DNA of 64,000 bases from Candidatus Gastranaerophilales bacterium (lineage in GTDB: Bacteria > Cyanobacteriota > Vampirovibrionia > Gastranaerophilales > Gastranaerophilaceae): positions 62,001-126,000 of the forward strand of contig CAJULR010000036.1 in assembly GCA_910587375.1 (NCBI GenBank), in the 5' to 3' direction. Below the pieces are notes generated by a model. It did no database searches and had not been told where the DNA came from. It saw only the letters and a program-made list of their open reading frames with translations. The translations under genes and the position numbers were made by a program. The stretch's first letter is position 1; every line of letters starts with the position of its first letter. This document shows, one piece after another, positions 17,154-26,204 of the stretch.

Positions 17154-18437
17154 TTATTCAAATCTTTTAAAAATTTTATCGATGTTTCTTAGGTATTTTT
17201 GATAGTTGAAACATTCTTCAATTTCCGCGTCACTCAAGTGATTGCGCATATTTTCTTTGAAATTTTCCTTATGGCAAACCCCGTTAAACGCGTCCATTGC
17301 TTCGCTTTGGACGATTTCATAGGCGGCTTCGCGCGTCATTCCTTTATCTACAAGCTTTAAAAGGCAGCTTTGAGAAAAAATTATATCTCCGTATTTTCCA
17401 ATATTTTTAAGCATATTTTGAGGCTTTAAAACCAAATTTTCAAGGGTGGAATTAAGCCTTGTGAGCATATAATCAGTTAAAATATTCGAATCCGGGAAAA
17501 TTACCCTCTCTACACTTGAATGAGAGATATCCCTTTCGTGCCAAAGGGTGATATTTTCCATTGCAGCAAGGCTATTTGCCCTTAAAATTCTGGACAGTCC
17601 GGATAAATTTTCCCCTGAAATCGGGTTTTTCTTGTGCGGCATGGCAGATGAACCCTTTTGGCCCTTTTTAAAGCCTTCTTCAACCTCTGCCACTTCCCAC
17701 CTTTGAAGATGGCGTATTTCAACCGCAACATTTTCAATGGCACAGCCTATTAAAGAAAGGGCTGAAATATAGGCTGCATGCGCGTCCCTGGCAATTACCT
17801 GAGTGCTTATTTTTGCAGGCTTTAGCCCTAAAATTTCACAAGTTAAAGTTTCTATTTCAGGTTCAATGTTTGAATAAGTGCCCACAGGGCCTGAAATTTG
17901 CCCTCTTAAAATGTCTGAAAGCGCGTGTTCAAGCCTATATTTCGCCCTCTCAAACATATCATACCAGTTTAAAAGCTTAAACCCAAAAGTTATGACCTCT
18001 GCCCCAATGCCGTGTGAGCGGCCAATGCACATTGTGTCTTTATATTTAAACGCAAGGGTTTTAAGCGTTTCTAAAAGGGTGTCTAAATCTTTTAATATAA
18101 TATCAGCTGAATCCTTCACCTGGAGGGCAAAAGCAGTGTCTATGACATCTGAACTTGTAAGGCCTTTATGGATGTAGCCTGAATATTTTTCGCCGACATA
18201 ATTATTCACACAGGTTAAAAAGGCGATAACATCGTGGTTTACAGTCTTTTCAATTTCATCAATTTCAAAAACCGAAAATTTTGCGGTTTTTAAAATGTGC
18301 TCATAGGCTTCTTTTGGAATTTGCCCAAGCCTGTAATAAGCCTCCACAACGGCAAGTTCCACCCTAAGGTAGTAGGAAAATTTGCTCTCCAATTCCCAAA
18401 TTTTTGAAATTTCTTCTCTTGAATATCTTTTAATCAT
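17154..18437 (-). CDS. purB: Adenylosuccinate lyase
   Basis: 427 residues; splits SAICAR and adenylosuccinate in purine synthesis, as a cytosolic tetramer. The fumarase-superfamily signature GSSAMPHKKNPISGENL is present, as are TSSDVIDTA and GRSHGIGAEVITFG (catalytic His region). An in-frame GTG upstream (18464) is open, but GGAG four bases before the ATG at 18437 and the conserved MIKRYSREEISKIWE start choose the ATG. Last gene of the recA-galE-rfbA-purB run, 52 bases after rfbA. Confidence 0.95.
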   Translation of the reverse strand: MIKRYSREEISKIWELESKFSYYLRVELAVVEAYYRLGQIPKEAYEHILKTAKFSVFEIDEIEKTVNHDVIAFLTCVNNYVGEKYSGYIHKGLTSSDVIDTAFALQVKDSADIILKDLDTLLETLKTLAFKYKDTMCIGRSHGIGAEVITFGFKLLNWYDMFERAKYRLEHALSDILRGQISGPVGTYSNIEPEIETLTCEILGLKPAKISTQVIARDAHAAYISALSLIGCAIENVAVEIRHLQRWEVAEVEEGFKKGQKGSSAMPHKKNPISGENLSGLSRILRANSLAAMENITLWHERDISHSSVERVIFPDSNILTDYMLTRLNSTLENLVLKPQNMLKNIGKYGDIIFSQSCLLKLVDKGMTREAAYEIVQSEAMDAFNGVCHKENFKENMRNHLSDAEIEECFNYQKYLRNIDKIFKRFE

Positions 18438-18489
18438 AATTCTCCGTAGTTTAGACGCAGCCACTGTTTTGCCTTAAAGCGCAGGGAAA

Positions 18490-19371
18490 TTACACCTTTA
18501 CAAGGGCTTGTTCAACAATTTTATTTATATAGGCGCCATAGCCGTTATTTTTATACTTTTGTGCAAGGCATGCAAGCTGTTTAGCGTCAATATAGCCCAT
18601 TCTGTAGGCCACTTCTTCAATGCAGGCAATTTTCATCCCCGTATTAATTTCCATTGATTGAACAAAATTGCTTGCCTGAAGCAGGCTTTCAAAAGTCCCT
18701 GTGTCAAGCCAGGCAAAGCCTCTGCCTAAAATTTCAACATCAAGTGCACCGTTTTGAAGATAAATGTTATTTAAATCTGTAATCTCAAGTTCGCCACGCT
18801 CAGAGGGTTTTAAGGTTTTTGCATATTCTACAACCTTGTCATCATAGAAATATAAGCCTGTTACGGCATAGTTTGATTTAGGATTTTGCGGCTTTTCTTC
18901 AATAGAAACGGCTTTATTGTTTTTATCAAACTCAACAACGCCAAACCTTTGCGGGTCATTCACCTGATACCCGAAAACCGTTGCCCCTTTTGTTTTTGCG
19001 CCAACCGCTTTTAGCATTGAAGAAAACCCAAACCCATGGAAAATATTATCCCCTAAAATTAGTGCCACGGGCGAATTTTGGATAAAATCTTCCGCAATTA
19101 AAAAGCTGTCTGCAATGCCCCTTGTTTCAGTCTGCACAGCGTATGAGAACTTAATTCCAAGGCTTGAACCATCCCCCAAAACCCTTTGAAAATTTCCAAG
19201 ATCATTTGGATTTGAGATGATTAAAATATCCTTAATTCCTGCAAGCATAAGGGTTGTAATCGGATAATAGGCCATAGGCTTATCATAGACGGGAAGTAAA
19301 ATTTTTGAAATCGGAAGACTTGCAGGATACAGCCTGCTTCCTGCGCCCCCTGCGAGAATTATGCCTTTCAT
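18490..19371 (-). CDS. rfbA: Glucose-1-phosphate thymidylyltransferase
   Basis: 293 residues; makes dTDP-glucose from dTTP and glucose 1-phosphate. N-terminal GIILAGGAGSRLYPASLPISKILLPVYDKPMAYYPI is the nucleotidyltransferase signature, with LILGDNIFHG, the VVEFD/EEKPQNPKSNYAVTGLYFYD segment and AWLDTGTFESLLQASNFV typical of RmlA. A strong GGGGAGGAG precedes the ATG, which overlaps the galE stop by four bases. No rfbB, C or D is here, so the dTDP-sugar product is not settled. Feeds cell-surface polysaccharide synthesis. Confidence 0.92.
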   Translation of the reverse strand: MKGIILAGGAGSRLYPASLPISKILLPVYDKPMAYYPITTLMLAGIKDILIISNPNDLGNFQRVLGDGSSLGIKFSYAVQTETRGIADSFLIAEDFIQNSPVALILGDNIFHGFGFSSMLKAVGAKTKGATVFGYQVNDPQRFGVVEFDKNNKAVSIEEKPQNPKSNYAVTGLYFYDDKVVEYAKTLKPSERGELEITDLNNIYLQNGALDVEILGRGFAWLDTGTFESLLQASNFVQSMEINTGMKIACIEEVAYRMGYIDAKQLACLAQKYKNNGYGAYINKIVEQALVKV

Positions 19372-20423
19372 AGTTTTTTCTCCTCCCCGTTTTCGGACGC
19401 TTTTTGGGCCTCATTTGTTGCGTTTTGTAAAGTTTTTAGAACTTTTTCCCAATTTGCTGCATTTTTCACAGAAATGTTAAGCGGAGTTTCAGATTGCCAT
19501 TTTAAAACTTCACGCGCTTTTGAGTTGTTAGCGATGAGCTTTGCAGGGTCGCCTTCGCGCCTGCCGCAAATCTTTAGGGGCACTTTAACATTTAAGGTGT
19601 TTTCAACGGCTGAAAATATCTCTTTAACACTTTGCCCGTCCCCGGTTCCAAGGTTTATTATCGTACTTTCGTTGTTTTGAAGATATTCATATGCCATAGT
19701 ATGCGCACGCGCAAGGTCGCAAACGTCGATATAATCACGCACACAGGTTCCATCTTTTGTGTCGTAATCTGTTCCAAAAAGGTTGAAAACCTTGTTCTCA
19801 TCTGCTTTTAGGATGTTTGGCACAAGGTGGGTTTCAATATCGTGCCATTCGCCCGAAACGTTTTCAGAATCCGCCCCTATAACGTTAAAATATCTAAAAA
19901 TTGTATATTTTAGGCCATAAGCATGGGAATAGTCTTTGATTGCAAATTCCATTGCAAGCTTTGAATTTCCATACGGATTTACAGGCTTTTGCGGGTGTTT
20001 TTCATCAATCGGAACATATTCAGGTTCCCCATATGTGGCGCAGGTAGATGAAAAGACGATTTTTTTCACATTGTGCTTCATCATAGCATCCAGCAAAGAA
20101 ATTGAGCCTGAAACGTTGTTATTATAATACTTTGAAGGGTTTGTAACACTTTCATTTACAAGAGAATTTGCCGCAAAATGTACAACCGCGTCAATTTTGT
20201 AGGTTTCAAAAAGTTTATCAAGGGTTTCAGTATCCCTTGTGTCGCCTTTTATAAAATCAACAAGGTTTCCTTTTGCAAATTTAGCAAAGGTTTTAAGCCT
20301 TTCAATTATTTCAATATGCCCAACAGAAAGATTATCAAGGATTACAACATCATACCCTGATTTTATAAAATCAATAGCAGAATGTGACCCTATATAGCCT
20401 GCGGCCCCTGTGATAAGTATCAT
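19368..20423 (-). CDS. galE: UDP-glucose 4-epimerase
   Basis: 351-residue short-chain dehydrogenase-fold epimerase. NAD-binding GAAGYIGSH at the N-terminus, STCATYGEP with the catalytic Ser/Thr, YGNSKLAME (YxxxK), NVIGAD and the NLGTGDGQSVKE motif. Interconverts UDP-glucose and UDP-galactose. The C-terminal 15 residues are charged and non-conserved. Three bases separate its ATG from the recA stop and its end overlaps rfbA, so expression with recA is likely. It supplies galactose donors for surface glycans. Confidence 0.93.
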   Translation of the reverse strand: MILITGAAGYIGSHSAIDFIKSGYDVVILDNLSVGHIEIIERLKTFAKFAKGNLVDFIKGDTRDTETLDKLFETYKIDAVVHFAANSLVNESVTNPSKYYNNNVSGSISLLDAMMKHNVKKIVFSSTCATYGEPEYVPIDEKHPQKPVNPYGNSKLAMEFAIKDYSHAYGLKYTIFRYFNVIGADSENVSGEWHDIETHLVPNILKADENKVFNLFGTDYDTKDGTCVRDYIDVCDLARAHTMAYEYLQNNESTIINLGTGDGQSVKEIFSAVENTLNVKVPLKICGRREGDPAKLIANNSKAREVLKWQSETPLNISVKNAANWEKVLKTLQNATNEAQKASENGEEKKL

Positions 20424-20426
20424 TTT

Positions 20427-21488
20427 CTATTCCTTATTTGCAAGTGTTTCTCTAACTTTTTCTTCAACTTCTTTCAGGATTTCAGGGTGTTCACCCAAAA
20501 ATTCTTTGGATTTATCCCTGCCCTGGCCAAGCTTTTCATCGTTATAGCTAAACCATGCACCCGCTTTTTTCACAATGTCCATATTTACAGCCACATCCAG
20601 GATATTTCCTAAGGCGCAAATGCCCTTACCGTATACGATATCAAATTCAGCCACGCGGAATGGCGGAGCCACCTTGTTTTTCACAACTTTTACGCGAACT
20701 CTGTTTCCGATGTCTTCACCTTCTTTATTTTTAACGGAATCAAAACGGCGAATGTCTAAACGTACTGAAGCGTAGTATTTAAGCGCATTACCACCGGTTG
20801 TTGTTTCGGGGTTGCCATACATTACGCCGATTTTTTGCCTTAATTGGTTAATGAAAATTACTGTGGTGTTTGTTTTTCCAACAATACCGGTTAATTTTCT
20901 TAAAGCCTTTGACATTAAACGTGCTTGAAGACCCATTTGCTGTTCATCCATAGCCTTTTCAATTTCAGCTTTAGGAACCAAAGCCGCAACAGAGTCAATT
21001 ACAATAACATCAATTGCGCCGGAGCGAACGAGTTCTTCTGCGATTTCAAGCGCCTGTTCGCCTGTGTCAGGCTGGGATATCAAAAGTTCATCAACATTTA
21101 CGCCCAAATTTCTTGCATATTCAGGGTCAAGAGCATGTTCTGCGTCGATAAATGCTGCGATACCGCCTTTTTTCTGGGCTTCTGCAACAATATGTTGTGC
21201 AAGAGTTGTCTTACCGCTTGATTCAGGCCCATAAATTTCTATAACCCTGCCTCTGGGCACGCCGCCAACCCCAAGCGCAATATCAAGCGCCAAGGCACCT
21301 GTCGGGATACAATCCACATTTACTGAAGATTTATCGCCAAGGCGCATGATTGAGCCTTTGCCAAAATCCTTTTCAATCTTATCCAAAGCCATTTTCAGGG
21401 CTTTATCTTTACCTTCTCTTAATTCCTTTGCCGCTGCGTCTTCTTTTGTTTCTTTTGCTGCCGCTTTTGCTTTTGTTTCCGCTGCCAT
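20427..21488 (-). CDS. recA: Recombinase RecA
   Basis: 353 residues. GPESSGKTTLAQ (Walker A), IDVIVIDSVAALVP (Walker B), loop L1/L2 region with INQLRQKIGVMYGNPETTTGGNALKYYASVRLDIRR and the C-terminal domain. The N-terminal 27 residues are an Ala/Lys/Glu-rich extension (MAAETKAKAAAKETKEDAAA) not found in typical RecA. SD GGAGAAGGA precedes the ATG. It heads the recA-galE-rfbA-purB run, an unusual grouping of repair with sugar and purine genes. No LexA-like box was recognised upstream. Confidence 0.97.
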   Translation of the reverse strand: MAAETKAKAAAKETKEDAAAKELREGKDKALKMALDKIEKDFGKGSIMRLGDKSSVNVDCIPTGALALDIALGVGGVPRGRVIEIYGPESSGKTTLAQHIVAEAQKKGGIAAFIDAEHALDPEYARNLGVNVDELLISQPDTGEQALEIAEELVRSGAIDVIVIDSVAALVPKAEIEKAMDEQQMGLQARLMSKALRKLTGIVGKTNTTVIFINQLRQKIGVMYGNPETTTGGNALKYYASVRLDIRRFDSVKNKEGEDIGNRVRVKVVKNKVAPPFRVAEFDIVYGKGICALGNILDVAVNMDIVKKAGAWFSYNDEKLGQGRDKSKEFLGEHPEILKEVEEKVRETLANKE

Positions 21489-21580
21489 ACAAATCCTTCT
21501 CCATATCTAGCCGGTTTACCTTTAGTCGGTTTTACATAATAAAATTGCTATACCGCAATATTCATTATATAATAAATTTT

Positions 21581-22396
21581 ATGAAAACCATAATGCTTAA
21601 TAATTTTGAAATAGGCGGCAATTCCCTCACAATTTTTGCGGGACCATGCGCCATTGAATCTAAGGATGTTGTATTTAAAACAGCAGAAAAACTTAAACAG
21701 GTTTGTAAAGATTTAAACATAAACTACATTTTTAAAGCCTCTTACGACAAGGCAAACCGCTCTTCAATAAAATCTTTCAGAGGCCCCGGAATTGAAAAAG
21801 GGCTGGAGATTTTAGCAGCGGTTAAAAAAGAATTTGATTTACCGATTGTAACGGATATTCACAAAGAAGAAGAGGCAGCGCCTGCGGCAGAAGTCGCCGA
21901 TGTGTTGCAAATTCCTGCGTTTTTGTGCCGTCAGACAGATTTACTTGTGGCCGCAGCAAAAACAGGAAAAATTGTAAACATTAAAAAGGGCCAATTTTTA
22001 GCGCCCTCGCAGATGAAATCCATTGCGCAAAAGGTTGTAGATTCAGGAAACGACAAGATTTTAATAACAGAGCGCGGAACAACATTTGGCTATAACAACC
22101 TTGTGTCTGATATGCGCGGAATTAAGATTATTCAGGATATGGGCTATCCTGTTGTGTTTGACGCGACGCATTCTGTACAATTGCCCGGCGGAGCGGGAGA
22201 ATCTTCTTCAGGAGAAAGAGAATTTGCACCGCTTTTAGCAAAATCTGCGGTTGCCGCGGGGGCAAAATGTTTATTTTTTGAAGTTCACCCGGAACCTGAA
22301 AAAGCACTCTGTGACGGGCCAAACATGATTCCTTTAAACGAAGCATATGGCTTATTTAAACTTTTAAATGAAATTTTCAGGATTGTAAATAAGTAA
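21581..22396 (+). CDS. kdsA: 3-deoxy-8-phosphooctulonate synthase
   Basis: 271 residues; condenses PEP with arabinose 5-phosphate to Kdo-8-phosphate for lipid A-Kdo of the outer membrane. IFAGPCAIES, FKASYDKANRSS, GPGIEKGLEIL, CRQTDLLVAAAKTG, NIKKGQFLAP and FDATHSVQLPGG are KdsA hallmarks. The open frame extends upstream to 21350, but that overlaps recA and includes the promoter. TTGCTA-17-TATAAT ends seven bases before the ATG at 21581, so the transcript is probably leaderless. It indicates a Gram-negative envelope with LPS. Confidence 0.95.
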   Translation: MKTIMLNNFEIGGNSLTIFAGPCAIESKDVVFKTAEKLKQVCKDLNINYIFKASYDKANRSSIKSFRGPGIEKGLEILAAVKKEFDLPIVTDIHKEEEAAPAAEVADVLQIPAFLCRQTDLLVAAAKTGKIVNIKKGQFLAPSQMKSIAQKVVDSGNDKILITERGTTFGYNNLVSDMRGIKIIQDMGYPVVFDATHSVQLPGGAGESSSGEREFAPLLAKSAVAAGAKCLFFEVHPEPEKALCDGPNMIPLNEAYGLFKLLNEIFRIVNK

Positions 22397-22468
22397 AGTA
22401 AGGTAAAATAATAGGCCTGAAAATAGGATTGTATCTTGAGGTCATAATTTAAAGCGCGCTGAAATTAT

Positions 22469-22876
22469 ATGGAAGAAATTGTTATTAAAAAAAATGAAAT
22501 TCCCGTTTTTGAAACAAAAAAGGATTTGTCAAACTGGGTAAAAAAGATTTTTGCCGAGCTAAAGACAGTGACAATTAAGGACACGGGAATCTCAGTTATA
22601 TTAACAGGTTCCGGCGCAGACAGAGAAACGCAAAAAAGGCGTTCTACAAGGGAAGAAAATAAAGCGGTTTTTTTAAAATTTAAAGAAATATTGGAAACTT
22701 CCATTAAACTTGCAGAAAGAAAAGCTGATGAAAGACACTTGCACAATCAAGAGATTTATTTTAACAAAATTCAATTAGACAACAACATTTATGAGGTTGA
22801 AATAATATTAGATTATCTTGAAAAAAATAAAGAGTACCGTTATGCAGGGCATAAACTTAATAAAATTACTCACTAA
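22469..22876 (+). CDS. Small protein resembling phage polyvalent-protein LPD3-type domain
   Basis: 135 residues, weakly recognised. The order KRRSTREENKAVFLKFKEILETSIKLAERKADERHLHNQEIYFNKIQLDNNIYEVEIILDYLEKNKEYRYAGHKLNKI (helix, central His, YxVxxxxD, terminal YxxHxL) is the arrangement of LPD3-like domains found in large phage polyvalent proteins and MuF toxins, proposed to relate to RNase-fold (BECR) nucleases. Here it stands alone. No SD. Downstream, an opposing small RNA candidate ends at its stop. Function unknown; toxin-like nuclease or inactive relative are both possible. Confidence 0.45.
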   Translation: MEEIVIKKNEIPVFETKKDLSNWVKKIFAELKTVTIKDTGISVILTGSGADRETQKRRSTREENKAVFLKFKEILETSIKLAERKADERHLHNQEIYFNKIQLDNNIYEVEIILDYLEKNKEYRYAGHKLNKITH

Positions 22877-22943
22877 AATAGCGCCCAGTTCCACGCAGGC
22901 ATAAATGCACTACAAACCGCAGGCGCTATCCATATATATTATA
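22874..22943 (-). ncRNA. Candidate small RNA with near-consensus promoter
   Basis: Minus strand TTGAAA (22966-22961), 17-base spacer, TATAAT (22943-22938), then an RNA from about 22931. It is nearly all one structure: ATAGCGCC (22929-22922) pairs with GGCGCTAT (22885-22878), with an inner GCATTTATGC hairpin, then TTTTA. Estimated length under 60 bases. It ends at the stop codon of the opposing 135-residue gene. The short T run makes termination uncertain. Confidence 0.4.
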
Positions 22944-23005
22944 GCAAATGCTGTTGGGTATTTCAAGCCATGCCGGAGCACCAAACAAGCAAAATGCTGC
23001 AAAAC

Positions 23006-23446
23006 CTACTCGTACAGTTTGGAGATTTTTTGTTTAAGTTCAGGATCTTTTTGGCACAAATCCTGAATAAAAATTGAAAATTTTGTCATGCGGGAAAACA
23101 TTGTTTCAGACATTATATGCTCCATCTTGCAAGCGTTTTCCACCGCCTCTTCTTTAGAAAGATTCAAAATATTTTCCAAAAATTCGCTCATTACCTTGTG
23201 TTTTTGAATAATATCCTCTGCAAGTTTTTCGCCAAATTCCGTTAAAGTAATTGAAGAATAAGGCTCATAGTTAATTAAACCCTTGTTTTTAAGGCTTATA
23301 AGGGCACCTGTGACAGAAGCTTTTTTCACATTTAAAATATTTGAAATATCAGTCACCTTTGCTTCGCCTTTTTTTGAAACCTCGTTATATATTGTTTCAA
23401 GGTAATCTCCAAGGCTTTCAGAGAGCGCTTTTAAATCTTTTTCCAT
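23006..23446 (-). CDS. DtxR/MntR-family metal-dependent repressor
   Basis: 146 residues. N-terminal winged helix (LGDYLETIYNEVSKKGEAKVTDISNILNVKKASVTGALISLKNKGLINYEPYSSITLTEFGEKLA) followed by the metal-binding dimerisation helices (ILNLSKEEAVENACKMEHIMSETMFSRMTKF) with Cys/Glu/His ligands as in the family (C-x-M-E-H). Represses metal uptake genes when Fe or Mn is bound. No SH3-like third domain. It abuts the VWA gene stop with no spacer (TAA then ATG), so it is cotranscribed with it. No metal transporter is nearby. Confidence 0.88.
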   Translation of the reverse strand: MEKDLKALSESLGDYLETIYNEVSKKGEAKVTDISNILNVKKASVTGALISLKNKGLINYEPYSSITLTEFGEKLAEDIIQKHKVMSEFLENILNLSKEEAVENACKMEHIMSETMFSRMTKFSIFIQDLCQKDPELKQKISKLYE

Positions 23447-24217
23447 TTAATTTTCTTCCACTTTTATTGTGCCTTTAACGTTTTTATCAATATTCAAGCT
23501 TTCAAACAGGCTGTCTAAAAGCTGGTTTTTTGTGTTTGCACTGTAAAATTTACCTCTCGTTGCTACAGCAGCGCAGCGAAGCTGGTTATTTGCCTCTTCA
23601 TCATATATATCAAAAGCAATAACATCAATTGAGATGTCATCACGTGTTTTCATAAGTTCTATTGCATAATCACAAGGGCTCTCATCACAGTTTTCTCCGC
23701 CATCTGTTAAAAGGACAATATGTTTTTTACCTTTAACGCCTGCAAAATCAATGTTTACAGCTTGTTTTAGAGAATATGTTATAGGAGTCCAGCCGACAGC
23801 CTTTGTAGAATATAAAGCACCCAAAATATTGTCTGCATTTTTTTCTCCAAAAGGAACGACCATTTTTGACGCCATGCACCCTTGAAGATATGTAAAACCG
23901 ACCTTATGGCCATATACGCGAAGGCCCGTTTTTATTGAAGGGGGAATTTTTGGCAAAATTACGGTTAAAGTTTCAAGCGCCACCTGCATTTTGGTTTTGC
24001 CGCCCATTTTTTCATTCATTGAATTTGAATAATCCACAATGAATAAAATGTTTGAGCCGTCTGAAAACCCCGGGGCGTCTGATTTTAGCTTTTGAAAGGT
24101 TTCAGGCGTATAAACACTGTATTCAAAGTTTGATTTTGCAATTGCCTTATCTAAAATGTTATAATTTACAAAGGCAATGAAAAATATTATAAAGGTTATT
24201 ATTTTAAGATTATTCAT
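23447..24217 (-). CDS. Exported VWA-domain protein
   Basis: 256 residues. N-terminal hydrophobic segment (IITFIIFFIAFVNYNIL) acts as signal or anchor. The von Willebrand A domain begins ILFIVDYSNSMNEK with MIDAS DxSxS, has the conserved Thr (VGWTPIT) and HIVLLTDGGENCDESPCDYA, matching the CaC-like VWA proteins (Cys pair CMASK and CDESPC). Such domains bind protein ligands through a metal ion. TAAAAT (minus, 24229-24224) lies six bases before the ATG: probably leaderless. Operon with the DtxR-type regulator. Role unknown. Confidence 0.8.
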   Translation of the reverse strand: MNNLKIITFIIFFIAFVNYNILDKAIAKSNFEYSVYTPETFQKLKSDAPGFSDGSNILFIVDYSNSMNEKMGGKTKMQVALETLTVILPKIPPSIKTGLRVYGHKVGFTYLQGCMASKMVVPFGEKNADNILGALYSTKAVGWTPITYSLKQAVNIDFAGVKGKKHIVLLTDGGENCDESPCDYAIELMKTRDDISIDVIAFDIYDEEANNQLRCAAVATRGKFYSANTKNQLLDSLFESLNIDKNVKGTIKVEEN

Positions 24218-24258
24218 AAAATTATTTTACTATAAATTGAAATTTGGAGGAGTACTAT

Positions 24259-24888
24259 ATGGAATTATTTGAATGTATCGATACAAGAAAAACTATCAGA
24301 AAATACACAGATTACATACCGACAGATGATGAGATTAAAAGAATAATAAATTCTGCCCGCCTGGCCCCTTCTGCAATAAATGCGCAAAATTGGCGCTTTA
24401 TAGCCGTTTTAAACCAAGATGTTAAGCACAAAATGGCTGAGGCGATTTCAGATAAGTATGATGAAATTACAAAAAATTTAGACGAAGAAACAAAGGGCCG
24501 TGTGCTTAGCTATAAAGGACATTCAACCTTTTTTGAAAACGCGCCTGTTGTGGTTGTATGTGTTGAAATTGAAGCGCCAAAATTTATGGGCGGAGTTTTA
24601 GAGCAGGCAGGATATTCAAAAGAAGCAATTTCAAAAATGCGCCCGGATTCTTACCTTTTAAGCATGGGCGGGGCGGTTGAAAATATGATACTTTCAGCCA
24701 ATGCTCTGGGGCTTTCAAGCTGTTGGATGGTGGCCCCGGTTTTAGCGCATGATGAAATTAAGACTATTTTAAATTTTGCAGAAAATGAAAAAATTACAAC
24801 ATTGCTTGCAATTGGAAAACCATATTCAGAAAACCCAAACAAGCCGCCAAAGAAAGATTTATCGGAAGTTATGCAAATTATAAAATAG
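24259..24888 (+). CDS. Nitroreductase-family FMN oxidoreductase
   Basis: 209 residues. CIDTRKTIRKYTDYIPTDDEIKRIINSARLAPSAINAQNWRF is the N-terminal FMN-binding signature, with GGAVENMILSANALGLSSCWM and AIGKPYSENPNKPPKK at the end. Reduces nitro-compounds, quinones or flavins with NAD(P)H; precise substrate unknown. The frame opens at a TTG (24244), but GGAGGAG is then inside the coding region; it is the SD for ATG 24259, seven bases on. Divergent from the VWA gene and followed by a terminator. Confidence 0.88.
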   Translation: MELFECIDTRKTIRKYTDYIPTDDEIKRIINSARLAPSAINAQNWRFIAVLNQDVKHKMAEAISDKYDEITKNLDEETKGRVLSYKGHSTFFENAPVVVVCVEIEAPKFMGGVLEQAGYSKEAISKMRPDSYLLSMGGAVENMILSANALGLSSCWMVAPVLAHDEIKTILNFAENEKITTLLAIGKPYSENPNKPPKKDLSEVMQIIK

Positions 24889-24938
24889 GCCTCAAAAAAT
24901 TTTCAAAAATTTGCGCCTTTTAAATATTGCACAATTAG

Positions 24939-24974
24939 AACGCTTGTGGTATTTTATTTACCCAAGCGTTTTTA
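24939..24974 (+). terminator. Terminator of the nitroreductase gene
   Basis: AACGCTTG (24939-24946) and CAAGCGTT (24963-24970) with an inner GG/CC pair and a T run. Confidence 0.75.
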
Positions 24975-25084
24975 GCACCGTTTAAAAACTACACAATAAT
25001 TTTCTCGCTTGGCCGCACCTTAATACTAACTTCAAAATACTAATTAACATTAACAACCACATACTAAAGAGGAAATTGCATTTT

Positions 25085-25705
25085 ATGCGTACAAATTCAG
25101 TAAACTTTAACAACAGAATTTCTGCTGCAAAAATTAATATTGCATACACACCAAAAGAAGATGAAACAACAACAAGCCCTTCTAAAGATTTAAAAGAAGT
25201 TTTAAAACCTTTAGAAGTTGACACTTTAACCTTTGGAAAAAAGGATAAAGAAAAGAAAGATAGTAAATCCGGGGAGAAAATACCCGCTTTTATGCATTCT
25301 ATGCTGCTTAATATGGGCCAAAAAAGAGCACCAAAGATTGAAGCGCAGGCAAAATTAATTGAAGAAGACGCGGCAGAAGCTATGGGCTTTTCATACGTTG
25401 GAAGCATAATGTCCCACAGCAGAGAAACAATCACAGACGGCATTGAAACAAACGATGATACAAGAACAACATCACAAATTTATGAATTTAAGGACGGTGT
25501 GCTTACGAAAGCGGAAATTGGCATAACAGAAAGCTTAAAAACCGGCGCCAAAACAACAAAACAAATATATGAATTTGAAAACGGGAAATTATCTGCCGTA
25601 TATGAGAATGTGACAGAATTTAAAGATGGGACAAAGGATTTCAAAAGAAAATATTTGGCAGATGAAAAAGGGCACCTAAAGTGTGTTTATAACAAAGTGT
25701 TCTAA
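25085..25705 (+). CDS. Lineage-specific hypothetical protein
   Basis: 206 residues from the ATG at 25085 (an upstream TTG at 25076 is too close to AGAGGA). Begins MRTNSVNFNNRISAAKINIAY, the NF-type N-terminus common to lineage proteins in this window, then a charged Lys/Asp/Ser linker. The C-terminal half has three related strands-turn units: SQIYEFKDGVLTKAEIGITES, KQIYEFENGKLSAVYENVTEF and RKYLADEKGHLKCVYNKVF, like short RHS/MORN-type beta hairpins with YEFxxGxL. No enzyme motif. Function unknown. Confidence 0.7.
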   Translation: MRTNSVNFNNRISAAKINIAYTPKEDETTTSPSKDLKEVLKPLEVDTLTFGKKDKEKKDSKSGEKIPAFMHSMLLNMGQKRAPKIEAQAKLIEEDAAEAMGFSYVGSIMSHSRETITDGIETNDDTRTTSQIYEFKDGVLTKAEIGITESLKTGAKTTKQIYEFENGKLSAVYENVTEFKDGTKDFKRKYLADEKGHLKCVYNKVF

Positions 25706-25790
25706 GCTTAACACCAGCAAGAATATAAGGGTAAAACACAGTAATATAGGACAAGGTAATAAAATTAAAAGATAAATAGGCACAAAAAGA

Positions 25791-25815
25791 GGCAGGAAAT
25801 TATTCCCGCCTTTGC
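25791..25815 (+). terminator. Hairpin after the 206-residue gene, possibly shared with the opposing gene
   Basis: GGCAGGAA/TTCCCGCC stem with one mismatch and TTT, between convergent genes. Confidence 0.5.
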
Positions 25816-25842
25816 TGAATTAAACTAAAATTTGAAAATTTT

Positions 25843-26004
25843 TTACATCAAGCCTAACATTTTTTTGTACCAGCTGAAAGTTTCAAGTTCAATCCCGTTG
25901 AACGTAGTTTTTAGGCATTGTTTTTTAAGATAACTTTGAAACTCATCATTGAATTTTGACTTTGTCGGTGATTTAACTTTGAGCTTTTCTGCAAGAGTAG
26001 TCAT
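25843..26004 (-). CDS. Small hypothetical protein (53 residues)
   Basis: Starts MTTLAEKLKVKSPTKSKF and contains FNDEFQSYLKKQC and ELETFSWYKKML. GGGAGG lies seven bases before this ATG, so it is chosen over an upstream ATG (26034). Short, basic, without a membrane segment. Real expression is supported by the SD; function is unknown. The 200 bases upstream are AT-rich, with no other gene seen. Confidence 0.6.
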   Translation of the reverse strand: MTTLAEKLKVKSPTKSKFNDEFQSYLKKQCLKTTFNGIELETFSWYKKMLGLM

Positions 26005-26204
26005 GTTTAGCACCTCCCGTTTTTGAACACACACTGCACACTTTTAACTAACAACATAAATTTATTATATCATACGATAATGATTTTATAAAGTTTGTAA
26101 AGTTTATTTTTTGCCCTAAAAACACCCTAAAACCACACATTTTTTGTAAATTTTTGTAACAATTTTGAAACTTTTTTAATATTTTTAAAATCAGGCCTAA
26201 AAAT

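Noticed and set aside
21350..21580. N-terminal extension of KdsA into recA
   Set aside because: It overlaps recA antisense and includes the kdsA promoter boxes; the KdsA family starts at the 21581 ATG.
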